DNA of 28,343 nucleotides, taken from positions 1-28,343 of the forward strand of contig NZ_LXET01000006.1 in the NCBI RefSeq assembly GCF_001655005.1. Direction: 5' to 3'. Both the position numbers and the translations under genes were made by a program. The notes beneath the pieces were generated by a model. It did not search any database. It was not told where the DNA came from and saw only the letters and a list, made by a program, of their open reading frames with translations. This DNA is from Hafnia paralvei ATCC 29927. GTDB lineage: Bacteria; Pseudomonadota; Gammaproteobacteria; Enterobacterales; Enterobacteriaceae. Every line of letters starts with the position of its first letter. Position 1 is the first letter of the stretch. Shown here piece by piece: positions 7,542 to 15,797 of this stretch.

Positions 7542-7570
7542 TACCCATATTCTGGAAGCGGTGTTATAAT
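7542..7570 (+). promoter_or_regulatory. spc operon promoter
   Basis: A perfect TATAAT at 7565-7570 within GTGTTATAATGCTGCGCCCT matches the remembered E. coli spc promoter. The -35 is poor (TACCCA, 7542-7547, 17-base spacing), as in E. coli. The GC-rich block just after the -10 is the discriminator type linked to stringent control; that control is inferred. Confidence 0.85.
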
Positions 7571-7648
7571 GCTGCGCCCTCAATTGTGGGGATTTCAAAC
7601 GACCCATTCTGGGTCCAAAGTTGTAGTTGACATTAGCGGAGCACTAAC

Positions 7649-8020
7649 ATGATCCAAGAACAGACTATGCTGAACGTGGCCGACAACTCCGGTGCACGTC
7701 GCGTAATGTGTATCAAGGTTCTAGGTGGCTCGCACCGTCGCTACGCAGGCGTCGGCGACATCATCAAGATCACCATCAAGGAAGCAATTCCTCGTGGCAA
7801 GGTCAAGAAAGGCGATGTGCTGAAGGCGGTAGTGGTGCGCACCAAGAAGGGTGTTCGTCGCCCGGACGGTTCTGTCATTCGCTTCGATGGCAATGCTTGT
7901 GTTATTTTGAACAATAACTCTGAGCAGCCTATCGGTACGCGTATTTTTGGGCCGGTAACTCGTGAACTGCGTAATGAAAAGTTCATGAAAATTATCTCTC
8001 TGGCACCAGAAGTACTCTAA
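7649..8020 (+). CDS. rplN: 50S ribosomal protein L14
   Basis: A 123-residue L14, standard length, starting [20 protein letters not shown]. It lies at the subunit interface and is the binding site of the silencing factor RsfS. First gene of the spc operon, with GCGGAG upstream of the ATG and about 70 bases after the predicted transcription start. Confidence 0.98.
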
Positions 8021-8030
8021 GGAGCGAACC

Positions 8031-8345
8031 ATGGCAGCGAAAATCCGTCGTGATGACGAAGTTATCGTGCTAACCGGTAAAGATAAAGGTAAGCGCGGTA
8101 AAGTAAAAAATGTCCTGTCTTCTGGCAAGGTCATCGTTGAAGGTATCAACCTGGTTAAGAAACATCAGAAGCCGGTTCCGGCCCTGAACCAACCAGGTGG
8201 CATTGTTGAAAAAGAAGCTGCTATTCAGGTTTCTAACATTGCTCTCTTCAATGCGGCAACCGGTAAGGCTGACCGTGTAGGCTTTAGATTCGAAGACGGC
8301 AAAAAAGTCCGTTTCTTCAAATCTAACAGCGAAACTATCAAGTAA
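8031..8345 (+). CDS. rplX: 50S ribosomal protein L24
   Basis: A 104-residue L24 starting MAAKIRRDDEVIVLTGKDKGKRGKV, the KOW motif that defines the family. It is one of the initiator proteins of 50S assembly. In E. coli it lies upstream of the S8 repression point, and its excess mRNA is removed by retro-regulation; the S8-like site at the rplE start suggests the same here. Confidence 0.98.
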   Translation: MAAKIRRDDEVIVLTGKDKGKRGKVKNVLSSGKVIVEGINLVKKHQKPVPALNQPGGIVEKEAAIQVSNIALFNAATGKADRVGFRFEDGKKVRFFKSNSETIK

Positions 8346-8355
8346 TTTGGAGTAG

Positions 8356-8405
8356 TACGATGGCGAAACTGCATGATTACTACAAAGACGAAGTAGTCAA
8401 GCAAC
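8356..8405 (+). promoter_or_regulatory. S8 translational-repressor target at the rplE start
   Basis: Just inside rplE, ACTAC (8379-8383) pairs with GTAGT (8393-8397) around a nine-base loop. The sequence is close to the remembered E. coli L5 mRNA site, a mimic of the S8 site in 16S rRNA. Binding of S8 would block rplE initiation and the downstream genes. The full bulged fold was not modelled. Confidence 0.72.
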
Positions 8406-8899
8406 TCATGTCTGAGTTCGGCTACAATTCTGTCATGCAAGTCCCACGGGTCGAGAAGATTACCCTGAATATGGGTGTTGGTGAAGCGATCGCTGATAAG
8501 AAACTGCTGGATAACGCAGCAGCTGACTTAGCAGCAATCTCCGGTCAAAAACCGTTGATCACTAAAGCACGCAAATCAGTTGCAGGCTTCAAAATCCGCC
8601 AGGGCTATCCGATCGGCTGTAAAGTAACTCTGCGTGGCGAACGCATGTGGGAGTTCTTTGAGCGTCTGATTTCCATTGCTGTACCTCGTATCCGTGACTT
8701 CCGTGGCTTGTCCGCTAAGTCATTCGATGGTCGTGGTAACTACAGCATGGGCGTGCGTGAACAGATCATCTTCCCGGAAATCGATTATGATAAAGTCGAT
8801 CGCGTTCGTGGTTTGGATATTACCATTACCACTACTGCGAAATCCGATGATGAAGGCCGTGCGCTGCTGACTGCTTTCAACTTCCCGTTCCGCAAGTAA
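8360..8899 (+). CDS. rplE: 50S ribosomal protein L5
   Basis: A 179-residue L5, full length, starting MAKLHDYYKDEVVKQL. It belongs to the 5S rRNA complex in the central protuberance with L18 and L25. Conserved parts include ITLNMGVGEAIADKKLLDNA and GRGNYSMGVREQIIFPEIDYD. The start codon lies inside the proposed S8 operator, making this the control point of the spc operon. Confidence 0.98.
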   Translation: MAKLHDYYKDEVVKQLMSEFGYNSVMQVPRVEKITLNMGVGEAIADKKLLDNAAADLAAISGQKPLITKARKSVAGFKIRQGYPIGCKVTLRGERMWEFFERLISIAVPRIRDFRGLSAKSFDGRGNYSMGVREQIIFPEIDYDKVDRVRGLDITITTTAKSDDEGRALLTAFNFPFRK

Positions 8900-8912
8900 G
8901 GTAGGGTTACTA

Positions 8913-9218
8913 ATGGCTAAGCAATCCATGAAAGCACGCGAAGTCAAACGCGTGAAATTAGCTGATAAGTTCTTTGCCAAACGCGTTGAACTGAAAGCGA
9001 TCATCTCTAACGTGAACGCTTCTGACGAAGATCGTTGGGATGCTGTTCTTAAGCTGCAGACTCTGCCGCGTGATTCCAGCCCGTCCCGTCAGCGTAACCG
9101 CTGCCGTCAAACTGGCCGTCCGCACGCTTTCCTGCGTAAGTTCGGGTTGAGCCGTATCAAGGTCCGTGAAGCCGCTATGCGCGGTGAAATCCCGGGTCTG
9201 AAAAAGGCTAGCTGGTAA
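8913..9218 (+). CDS. rpsN: 30S ribosomal protein S14, long zinc-free form
   Basis: A 101-residue S14 starting MAKQSMKAREVKRVKLADKF. This is the long form without a complete zinc ribbon (only one cysteine, in RNRCRQTGRPH), as in E. coli. It binds late in the 30S head next to S3 and S10. The C terminus LSRIKVREAAMRGEIPGLKKASW is canonical. Confidence 0.98.
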   Translation: MAKQSMKAREVKRVKLADKFFAKRVELKAIISNVNASDEDRWDAVLKLQTLPRDSSPSRQRNRCRQTGRPHAFLRKFGLSRIKVREAAMRGEIPGLKKASW

Positions 9219-9251
9219 TTGTCACCAATTGAATCACGGGAGTAAAGACAG

Positions 9252-9644
9252 ATGAGCATGCAAGATCCGATCGCGGATATGCTGACCCGTATCCGTAACG
9301 GTCAAGCCGCGAACAAAGTTGCGGTCACCATGCCTTCCTCCAAGCTGAAAGTGGCAATTGCCAACGTGCTGAAGGAAGAAGGTTTTATTGAAGATTTCAA
9401 AATCGAAGGCGACACCAAGCCTGTACTGGAATTAGTACTGAAGTACTTCCAGGGCAAGGCAGTGGTAGAAAGCATTCAACGTATCAGCCGTCCAGGTCTG
9501 CGCATCTATAAGAAAAAAGATGAGCTGCCAAAAGTTATGGCCGGTTTGGGTATCGCTGTTGTTTCTACCTCTAAAGGTGTTATGACTGATCGTGCAGCTC
9601 GCCAGGCTGGTCTTGGTGGCGAGATTATCTGCTACGTAGCTTAA
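9252..9644 (+). CDS. rpsH: 30S ribosomal protein S8, spc operon repressor
   Basis: A 130-residue S8 starting MSMQDPIADMLTRIRNGQ; the ATG two codons later is less likely because the mature family N terminus is SMQDP. It is a primary 16S central-domain binder. It also represses its own operon through the target at the rplE start. The RNA-binding C-terminal residues STSKGVMTDRAARQAGLGGE are intact. The gap to rpsN is 33 bases, with GGGAG before the start. Confidence 0.98.
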   Translation: MSMQDPIADMLTRIRNGQAANKVAVTMPSSKLKVAIANVLKEEGFIEDFKIEGDTKPVLELVLKYFQGKAVVESIQRISRPGLRIYKKKDELPKVMAGLGIAVVSTSKGVMTDRAARQAGLGGEIICYVA

Positions 9645-9657
9645 TCGGGAGGAAAGA

Positions 9658-10191
9658 ATGTCTCGTGTTGCAAAAGCACCCGTCGTCATTCCTGCCGGCG
9701 TAGAGGTTAAACTCAACGGTCAGGTAATTTCGATTAAGGGTAAAAACGGCGAGCTGACTCGTACAGTCCACGACGCCGTTGAAGTTAAGCATGCTGATAA
9801 TGCACTGACTTTCGCTCCACGCGAAGGTTTTGCAAATGCGTGGGCCCAAGCGGGTACCACTCGTGCTCTGCTTAACGCAATGGTTGTTGGTGTTACCGAA
9901 GGCTTCACTAAGAAGCTTCAGTTGGTAGGTGTCGGTTACCGTGCAGCAGTTAAGGGCAACTCTGTGAATTTAGCCTTAGGCTTCTCTCACCCAGTTGAAC
10001 ATGCTCTGCCAGCAGGTATCACTGCTGAATGCCCGTCCCAGACTGAAATCGTGCTGAAAGGCGCTGATAAGCAGTTAATCGGACAAGTGGCAGCAGATCT
10101 GCGCGCTTACCGTCGTCCTGAGCCTTATAAAGGCAAGGGTGTCCGTTACGCCGACGAAGTCGTGCGTACCAAAGAGGCTAAGAAGAAGTAA
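9658..10191 (+). CDS. rplF: 50S ribosomal protein L6
   Basis: A 177-residue protein with two RRM-like halves, starting MSRVAKAPVVIPAGVEVKL. It lies near the sarcin-ricin loop at the factor-binding site. The C-terminal half has RRPEPYKGKGVRYADEVV, typical of the family. GGGAGGAAAG precedes the start. spc operon member. Confidence 0.98.
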   Translation: MSRVAKAPVVIPAGVEVKLNGQVISIKGKNGELTRTVHDAVEVKHADNALTFAPREGFANAWAQAGTTRALLNAMVVGVTEGFTKKLQLVGVGYRAAVKGNSVNLALGFSHPVEHALPAGITAECPSQTEIVLKGADKQLIGQVAADLRAYRRPEPYKGKGVRYADEVVRTKEAKKK

Positions 10192-10200
10192 GGTAACACT

Positions 10201-10554
10201 ATGGATAAGAAATCTGCTCGTATCCGTCGTGCGACCCGCGCACGCCGCAAGCTCAAAGAGCTGGGTGCAACTCGCCTGGTGGTACATCGTACCCCGCGTC
10301 ATATTTACGCACAGGTAATTGCTCCGAATGGTTCTGAAGTTCTGGTCGCTGCTTCTACTGTAGAAAAAGCAATCAGTGAACAACTGAAATATACTGGGAA
10401 CAAAGATGCTGCAATCGCTGTAGGTAAAACTATTGCTGAGCGCGCGTTGGAGAAGGGCATCAAAGGCGTATCTTTTGACCGCTCTGGTTTCCAATATCAT
10501 GGTCGTGTCCAGGCACTGGCAGATGCTGCCCGTGAAGCTGGCCTTCAGTTCTAA
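10201..10554 (+). CDS. rplR: 50S ribosomal protein L18
   Basis: A 117-residue L18 starting MDKKSARIRRATRARRKL. It binds 5S rRNA together with L5. The arginine-rich N-terminal tail and the FDRSGFQYHGRVQALADAAREAGL end are canonical features of the family. It starts nine bases after rplF. Confidence 0.98.
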   Translation: MDKKSARIRRATRARRKLKELGATRLVVHRTPRHIYAQVIAPNGSEVLVAASTVEKAISEQLKYTGNKDAAIAVGKTIAERALEKGIKGVSFDRSGFQYHGRVQALADAAREAGLQF

Positions 10555-10568
10555 GGTAGAGGTGTAAG

Positions 10569-11069
10569 ATGGCTCACATCGAAAAACAAGCTGGCGAACT
10601 GCAGGAAAAGCTGATCGCGGTAAATCGCGTATCTAAAACTGTAAAAGGTGGCCGTATTTTTAGCTTCACCGCACTAACTGTAGTGGGTGATGGCAATGGT
10701 CGCGTAGGTTTTGGTTACGGTAAAGCGCGTGAAGTTCCAGCAGCGATCCAGAAAGCGATGGAAAAAGCCCGTCGCAACATGATGAATGTCGCGCTGAACA
10801 GCGGCACCCTGCAGCATCCTGTTAAAGGTGCTCACACGGGTTCTCGTGTGTTCATGCAGCCGGCTTCCGAAGGTACCGGTATTATTGCCGGTGGTGCAAT
10901 GCGCGCCGTTCTGGAAGTCGCTGGGGTTCACAACGTTCTAGCTAAGGCCTATGGTTCCACCAACCCAATTAACGTGGTTCGTGCAACTATCGATGGTCTG
11001 GCTAGCATGAAGTCCCCAGAAATGGTCGCTGCCAAGCGTGGTAAATCCGTTGAAGAAATTCTGGGGTAA
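10569..11069 (+). CDS. rpsE: 30S ribosomal protein S5
   Basis: A 166-residue S5, one shorter than the E. coli protein because it ends EEILG rather than EEILGK. It helps set decoding fidelity with S4 and S12 and lines the mRNA entry. The dsRBD-like N-terminal part contains VKGGRIFSFTALTVVGDGNG. The loop at about residues 20-30, where spectinomycin-resistance changes occur, looks wild type. Confidence 0.98.
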   Translation: MAHIEKQAGELQEKLIAVNRVSKTVKGGRIFSFTALTVVGDGNGRVGFGYGKAREVPAAIQKAMEKARRNMMNVALNSGTLQHPVKGAHTGSRVFMQPASEGTGIIAGGAMRAVLEVAGVHNVLAKAYGSTNPINVVRATIDGLASMKSPEMVAAKRGKSVEEILG

Positions 11070-11075
11070 TTGACC

Positions 11076-11255
11076 ATGGCAAAGACTATTAAAATAACTC
11101 AAACCCGCAGTGCAATCGGTCGTCTGCCGAAACACAAGGCAACGCTGCTTGGCCTGGGTCTGCGTCGTATTGGCCACACCGTAGAGCGCGAGGATACTCC
11201 TGCTGTACGTGGTATGGTCAACGCGGTTTCCTACATGGTTAAAGTTGAGGAGTAA
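11076..11255 (+). CDS. rpmD: 50S ribosomal protein L30
   Basis: A 59-residue protein starting MAKTIKITQTRSAIGRLPKH. The frame is open from a TTG at 11070, directly after the rpsE stop, but the ATG at 11076 gives the family N terminus and exact length. No strong Shine-Dalgarno separates it from rpsE (6 bases), so translational coupling is likely. Confidence 0.97.
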   Translation: MAKTIKITQTRSAIGRLPKHKATLLGLGLRRIGHTVEREDTPAVRGMVNAVSYMVKVEE

Positions 11256-11258
11256 GAG

Positions 11259-11693
11259 ATGCGTTTAAATACTCTGTCTCCGGCCGAAGGGTCCAAGCAC
11301 GCTTCCAAGCGTCTGGGTCGTGGTATCGGTTCTGGCCTGGGTAAAACTGGCGGTCGTGGTCACAAAGGTCAGAAGTCTCGTTCTGGCGGTGGCGTACGTC
11401 GTGGTTTCGAAGGTGGTCAGATGCCTCTGTACCGTCGTCTGCCGAAATTCGGCTTTACTTCTCGTAAAGCAATGATCACTGCAGAAGTTCGTCTGTCAGA
11501 GATCGCTTTAGTTGAAGGCGATGTTATCGACCTGAACACTCTGAAAGCCGCTAACGTAGTTGGCCCACAGATTGAATTCGCGAAAGTTATGCTTTCTGGT
11601 GAAATCAATCGTGCTGTGACTTTGCGTGGCCTGCGTGTCACCAAAGGCGCTCGTGCTGCTATCGAAGCTGCTGGCGGTAAAATTGAGGAATAA
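11259..11693 (+). CDS. rplO: 50S ribosomal protein L15
   Basis: A 144-residue L15 starting MRLNTLSPAEGSKHASKRL. The glycine- and arginine-rich N-terminal extension (GRGIGSGLGKTGGRGHKGQ) threads into 23S rRNA during late assembly. It follows rpmD after 3 bases and precedes secY, which is the usual arrangement. Confidence 0.98.
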   Translation: MRLNTLSPAEGSKHASKRLGRGIGSGLGKTGGRGHKGQKSRSGGGVRRGFEGGQMPLYRRLPKFGFTSRKAMITAEVRLSEIALVEGDVIDLNTLKAANVVGPQIEFAKVMLSGEINRAVTLRGLRVTKGARAAIEAAGGKIEE

Positions 11694-11700
11694 GTAGCAG

Positions 11701-13032
11701 ATGGCTAAGCAACCAGGATTAGATTATCAAAGTGCCAAGGGTGGACTTGGCGAACTCAAGCGCAGACTGCTGTTTGTAATTGGGGCGCTCATAGTTTTCC
11801 GTATTGGCTCTTTTATTCCGATCCCTGGTATTGATGCCGCTGTACTTGCCAAACTGCTCGAACAGCAGAGAGGCACCATCATTGAAATGTTTAACATGTT
11901 CTCTGGTGGTGCACTCAGCCGTGCTTCTATCTTTGCTCTGGGTATTATGCCGTATATTTCGGCGTCAATTATTATCCAGCTACTGACGGTGGTTCACCCA
12001 GCGTTAGCGGAAATTAAGAAAGAAGGGGAGGCTGGCCGTCGTAAGATTAGTCAGTACACCCGTTATGGTACGCTGGTTTTAGCCATATTTCAGTCGATCG
12101 GTATTGCTACCGGTCTTCCGAATATGCCAGGAATGCAAGGCTTGGTTATTAACCCTGGCTTTGCGTTCTACTTCACCGCAGTGGTGAGCTTAGTTACTGG
12201 GACAATGTTCCTGATGTGGCTGGGTGAGCAGATAACTGAGCGCGGTATCGGTAACGGTATCTCAATCATTATCTTTGCGGGGATTGTAGCGGGTTTACCG
12301 CCGGCCATTGGCCATACTATCGAGCAAGCGCGGCAGGGCGACCTGCACTTCCTCCTGTTGCTGTTGGTTGCAGTGTTAGTATTTGCAGTAACCTTCTTCG
12401 TTGTTTTCGTTGAACGTGGTCAACGTCGTATCGTCGTTAACTATGCTAAGCGTCAGCAAGGACGTCGTGTTTATGCAGCACAGAGCACACATTTACCGTT
12501 GAAAGTGAATATGGCTGGCGTAATTCCTGCTATCTTTGCTTCCAGCATTATTCTGTTCCCAGCCACGATTGCATCTTGGTTTGGGGGCGGCACCGGTTGG
12601 AACTGGCTGACAACAATTTCGCTGTATTTGCAGCCTGGGCAACCGCTTTATGTGTTACTCTATGCGTCTGCAATCATCTTCTTCTGTTTCTTCTATACGG
12701 CGTTGGTTTTCAACCCAAGAGAAACAGCTGATAACCTGAAGAAGTCCGGTGCATTCGTACCAGGAATTCGTCCGGGAGAGCAAACGGCGAAGTATATCGA
12801 TAAAGTAATGACTCGTTTAACCTTAATCGGTGCCTTGTACATTACCTTTATCTGCCTGATCCCGGAGTTCATGCGTGATGCAATGAAAGTACCATTCTAC
12901 TTTGGTGGTACATCACTACTCATCGTAGTCGTGGTCATCATGGACTTTATGGCTCAAGTGCAAACTCTGATGATGTCAAGTCAGTACGAGTCTGCATTGA
13001 AGAAAGCGAACCTGAAAGGCTATAACCGCTAA
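11701..13032 (+). CDS. secY: Preprotein translocase subunit SecY
   Basis: A 443-residue integral membrane protein with ten predicted transmembrane helices, the channel of SecYEG. Visible landmarks are the plug region after IPIPGID, the family signature ISASIIIQLL in TM2, the glycine-rich GERGIGNGIS-like loop, the cytoplasmic loop C4 with VERGQRRIVVNYAKRQ, and loop C5 with FNPRETADNLKKSGAFVPGI, which contacts SecA and ribosomes. It is the only non-ribosomal gene of the spc operon and starts seven bases after rplO. Base composition is closer to a membrane protein than to its neighbours, as expected. Confidence 0.98.
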   Translation: MAKQPGLDYQSAKGGLGELKRRLLFVIGALIVFRIGSFIPIPGIDAAVLAKLLEQQRGTIIEMFNMFSGGALSRASIFALGIMPYISASIIIQLLTVVHPALAEIKKEGEAGRRKISQYTRYGTLVLAIFQSIGIATGLPNMPGMQGLVINPGFAFYFTAVVSLVTGTMFLMWLGEQITERGIGNGISIIIFAGIVAGLPPAIGHTIEQARQGDLHFLLLLLVAVLVFAVTFFVVFVERGQRRIVVNYAKRQQGRRVYAAQSTHLPLKVNMAGVIPAIFASSIILFPATIASWFGGGTGWNWLTTISLYLQPGQPLYVLLYASAIIFFCFFYTALVFNPRETADNLKKSGAFVPGIRPGEQTAKYIDKVMTRLTLIGALYITFICLIPEFMRDAMKVPFYFGGTSLLIVVVVIMDFMAQVQTLMMSSQYESALKKANLKGYNR

Positions 13033-13065
13033 TCTTGGTGAGTTTGAGAAGTTACGGAGAGTAAA

Positions 13066-13182
13066 ATGAAAGTTCGTGCTTCCGTCAAGAAATTATGTCG
13101 TAACTGTAAAATTGTTAAGCGCAACGGTGTTGTGCGTGTGATTTGCAGCGTAGAACCGAAGCATAAACAGCGTCAAGGCTGA
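13066..13182 (+). CDS. rpmJ: 50S ribosomal protein L36, zinc-ribbon form
   Basis: A 38-residue protein (MKVRASVKKLCRNCKIVKRN to the end EPKHKQRQG), identical in length to E. coli L36. The zinc ligands C11, C14, C27 and H33 are present, so this is the C+ form; a zinc-free paralogue, if any, would be elsewhere. The start follows CGGAGAG. It is the last gene of the spc operon. The alpha promoter lies just downstream. Confidence 0.97.
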   Translation: MKVRASVKKLCRNCKIVKRNGVVRVICSVEPKHKQRQG

Positions 13183-13200
13183 TTATCTCGCATATTTTTC

Positions 13201-13229
13201 TTGCAAAGTTGGGTTGAGCTGGCTAGATT
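13201..13229 (+). promoter_or_regulatory. alpha operon promoter
   Basis: TTGCAA (13201-13206), a 17-base spacer and TAGATT (13224-13229). This is the position and sequence I recall for the E. coli alpha promoter. It overlaps a strong hairpin at 13218-13236. Confidence 0.78.
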
Positions 13230-13236
13230 AGCCAGC
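13218..13236 (+). terminator. Hairpin at the spc/alpha junction
   Basis: A perfect 8-bp stem GCTGGCTA (13218-13225) / TAGCCAGC (13229-13236) with a three-base loop, followed by CAATCTTTT. It may weakly terminate spc transcripts. It overlaps the -10 of the alpha promoter. The T run is short, so terminator function is uncertain. Confidence 0.5.
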
Positions 13237-13261
13237 CAATCTTTTGTATGTTGCTACAGTA

Positions 13262-13331
13262 TCATTTGAGTATCCTGAAAACGGGCTTTTCAGAGTGGTG
13301 CTGTTGTATAAAAATTTAGGAGTGCATAGTG
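13262..13331 (+). promoter_or_regulatory. alpha operon leader, S4 repressor target
   Basis: The leader has a 7-bp hairpin CTGAAAA (13275-13281) / TTTTCAG (13287-13293) upstream of the GTG start of rpsM. In E. coli this hairpin is part of a nested pseudoknot that S4 stabilises to trap the ribosome at the rpsM start. The hairpin and the start region are nearly identical here; the pseudoknot pairing itself was not modelled. Confidence 0.72.
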
Positions 13332-13685
13332 GCCCGTATAGCAGGCATTAACATTCCTGATCAAAAACATACTGTTATCGCATTGACTGCGATCTTCGGT
13401 ATCGGCAAGACCCGCTCACAGGCTATCTGTGAAGCAACGGGCATTGCTGAAAATGTTAAGATCAGTGAGCTGTCTGAAGAGCAAATCGATAAGCTGCGTG
13501 ACGAAGTTGCCAAGTACACTGTAGAAGGTGACCTGCGTCGTGAAGTAACCCTGAGCATCAAGCGTCTGATGGATCTTGGTACCTATCGTGGTTTGCGTCA
13601 TCGTCGTGGTCTACCGGTTCGCGGTCAGCGTACTAAGACCAACGCACGTACCCGTAAGGGTCCGCGTAAACCGATCAAGAAATAA
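13329..13685 (+). CDS. rpsM: 30S ribosomal protein S13
   Basis: A 118-residue S13 starting with GTG, as in E. coli, then ARIAGINIPDQKHTVIAL. It lies in the 30S head and touches P-site tRNA and 50S bridges. TAGGAG lies upstream at 13317-13322. The basic tail with RTKTNARTRKGPRKPIKK is intact. First gene of the alpha operon and the site of S4 repression; the weak GTG start is probably part of that control. Confidence 0.98.
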   Translation: MARIAGINIPDQKHTVIALTAIFGIGKTRSQAICEATGIAENVKISELSEEQIDKLRDEVAKYTVEGDLRREVTLSIKRLMDLGTYRGLRHRRGLPVRGQRTKTNARTRKGPRKPIKK

Positions 13686-13701
13686 TCGGGGTGATTGAAT
13701 A

Positions 13702-14091
13702 ATGGCAAAGGCACCTATTCGTGCACGTAAGCGTGTAAGAAAGCAAGTCTCTGACGGTGTGGCTCACGTCCATGCTTCTTTCAACAACACCATTGTTACC
13801 ATTACTGATCGTCAGGGTAACGCACTGGGTTGGGCAACAGCCGGTGGTTCCGGTTTCCGTGGTTCTCGTAAATCCACTCCATTTGCCGCACAGGTAGCAG
13901 CAGAACGTTGCGCCGAAGCAGTAAAAGAGTACGGAATTAAGAATCTGGAAGTTATGGTTAAAGGACCTGGTCCTGGCCGTGAGTCTACTATCCGCGCGTT
14001 GAACGCGGCTGGTTTCCGCATCACTAATATTACTGATGTGACTCCGATCCCTCATAACGGTTGTCGTCCGCCGAAGAAACGTCGCGTATAA
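13702..14091 (+). CDS. rpsK: 30S ribosomal protein S11
   Basis: A 129-residue S11 starting MAKAPIRARKRVRKQ. It forms the 30S platform and contacts the Shine-Dalgarno helix. The conserved end TPIPHNGCRPPKKRRV is present. It follows rpsM after 16 bases. Confidence 0.98.
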   Translation: MAKAPIRARKRVRKQVSDGVAHVHASFNNTIVTITDRQGNALGWATAGGSGFRGSRKSTPFAAQVAAERCAEAVKEYGIKNLEVMVKGPGPGRESTIRALNAAGFRITNITDVTPIPHNGCRPPKKRRV

Positions 14092-14121
14092 CGTCGTTCC
14101 TCGGATTGTTGGAGAAAGAAA

Positions 14122-14742
14122 ATGGCAAGATATTTGGGTCCTAAGCTCAAGCTGAGCCGTCGTGAGGGCACAGACTTATTCCTTAAGTCTGGCGTTCGTG
14201 CGATCGATACCAAGTGTAAAATTGAGCAGGCACCTGGCCAGCACGGTGCGCGTAAACCGCGTCTGTCTGACTATGGTGTTCAGTTACGTGAGAAGCAAAA
14301 AGTTCGTCGTATCTACGGCGTTCTGGAGCGTCAGTTCCGTAACTATTATAAAGAAGCAGCCCGCCTGAAAGGCAACACCGGTGAAAACCTGTTGCAACTG
14401 CTGGAAGGTCGTCTGGACAACGTCGTTTACCGTATGGGCTTCGGCGCCACTCGTGCAGAAGCACGTCAGCTGGTTAGCCATAAAGCAGTCGTAGTAAATG
14501 GTCGCGTTGTTAACATCGCTTCTTATCAGGTATCTCCTAATGACGTAGTCAGCGTACGTGAGAAAGCTAAAAAGCAATCTCGTGTGAAGGCCGCTCTGGA
14601 GCTGGCTGAGCAGCGTGAAAAGCCGACTTGGCTGGAAGTTGATGCTGCTAAGATGGAAGGTGTGTTCAAACGTAATCCTGAACGTTCCGACCTGTCTGCG
14701 GACATTAACGAACACCTGATCGTCGAGCTTTACTCTAAGTAA
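14122..14742 (+). CDS. rpsD: 30S ribosomal protein S4, alpha operon repressor
   Basis: A 206-residue S4 starting MARYLGPKLKLSRREGTDLF. It nucleates 30S assembly, affects decoding fidelity with S5, and represses rpsM-rpsK-rpsD-rplQ through the leader RNA. An S4 RNA-binding domain is visible at about residues 93-150 (LLQLLEGRLDNVVYRMGF onward). The start follows TTGGAG. Confidence 0.98.
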   Translation: MARYLGPKLKLSRREGTDLFLKSGVRAIDTKCKIEQAPGQHGARKPRLSDYGVQLREKQKVRRIYGVLERQFRNYYKEAARLKGNTGENLLQLLEGRLDNVVYRMGFGATRAEARQLVSHKAVVVNGRVVNIASYQVSPNDVVSVREKAKKQSRVKAALELAEQREKPTWLEVDAAKMEGVFKRNPERSDLSADINEHLIVELYSK

Positions 14743-14767
14743 AGCTTAGTACCAAAGAGAGGACACA

Positions 14768-15757
14768 ATGCAGGGTTCTGTGACAGAGTTTCTAAAACCG
14801 CGCCTGGTAGATATCGAGCAACTGAGTTCGACGCACGCCAAGGTGACCCTTGAGCCGTTAGAGCGTGGCTTTGGCCATACTCTTGGTAACGCACTGCGCC
14901 GTATTCTGCTTTCATCTATGCCGGGTTGCGCGGTGACCGAGGTTGAGATTGATGGTGTACTGCATGAGTACAGCACCAAAGAAGGTGTACAGGAAGATAT
15001 CCTGGAAATCCTGCTCAACCTGAAAGGGCTGGCGGTGAAAGTTCAAGGCAAAGATGAAGTTATTCTTACCCTGAATAAGTCTGGCATTGGCCCTGTGACT
15101 GCAGCCGATATCACCCATGATGGTGATGTTGAAATCGTCAAGCCGCAGCATGTGATCTGCCATCTGACTGATGAAAATGCATCAATTAGCATGCGTATCA
15201 AAATTCAGCGTGGTCGTGGTTATGTGCCGGCTTCTGCCCGAATTCATTCGGAAGAAGATGAGCGCCCGATCGGCCGTCTGTTAGTCGATGCTTGCTACAG
15301 CCCTGTAGAGCGTATTGCCTACAATGTTGAAGCTGCTCGTGTTGAACAGCGTACCGACCTGGACAAGCTGGTTATCGAGATGGAAACCAATGGTACGATT
15401 GATCCGGAAGAATCAATCCGCCGTGCGGCAACTATCTTGGCTGAACAACTTGAAGCTTTCGTTGACTTACGTGATGTACGTCAGCCGGAAGTTAAAGAAG
15501 AGAAGCCGGAGTTCGATCCGATCCTGCTGCGCCCTGTTGACGATCTGGAATTGACTGTCCGCTCTGCTAACTGCCTCAAGGCAGAAGCTATCCACTACAT
15601 CGGTGATCTAGTACAGCGTACCGAAGTTGAGTTGCTGAAAACGCCGAACTTGGGTAAAAAATCTCTTACTGAGATTAAAGACGTGCTGGCTTCACGTGGT
15701 CTGTCTCTGGGCATGCGCCTCGAAAACTGGCCGCCAGCTAGCATTGCTGACGAGTAA
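14768..15757 (+). CDS. rpoA: DNA-directed RNA polymerase subunit alpha
   Basis: A 329-residue alpha subunit, exactly E. coli length. The N-terminal domain (about 1-235) dimerises and scaffolds beta and beta'. It contains [20 protein letters not shown]. An acidic linker ([13 protein letters not shown]) follows. The C-terminal domain (about 250-329) binds UP-element DNA and activators through [20 protein letters not shown], which includes the R265-equivalent arginine, and [14 protein letters not shown]. Embedded between rpsD and rplQ in the alpha operon. Confidence 0.98.
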
Positions 15758-15797
15758 CTAGGTCACAGGTTAAGGTTTTACTGAGAAGGATAAGGTC

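Noticed and set aside
8913..9218. rpsN and rpmJ as a zinc-responsive C-/C+ paralogue switch
   Set aside because: The long zinc-free S14 and the zinc-ribbon L36 are the normal housekeeping forms in enteric bacteria; nothing here suggests a switch.
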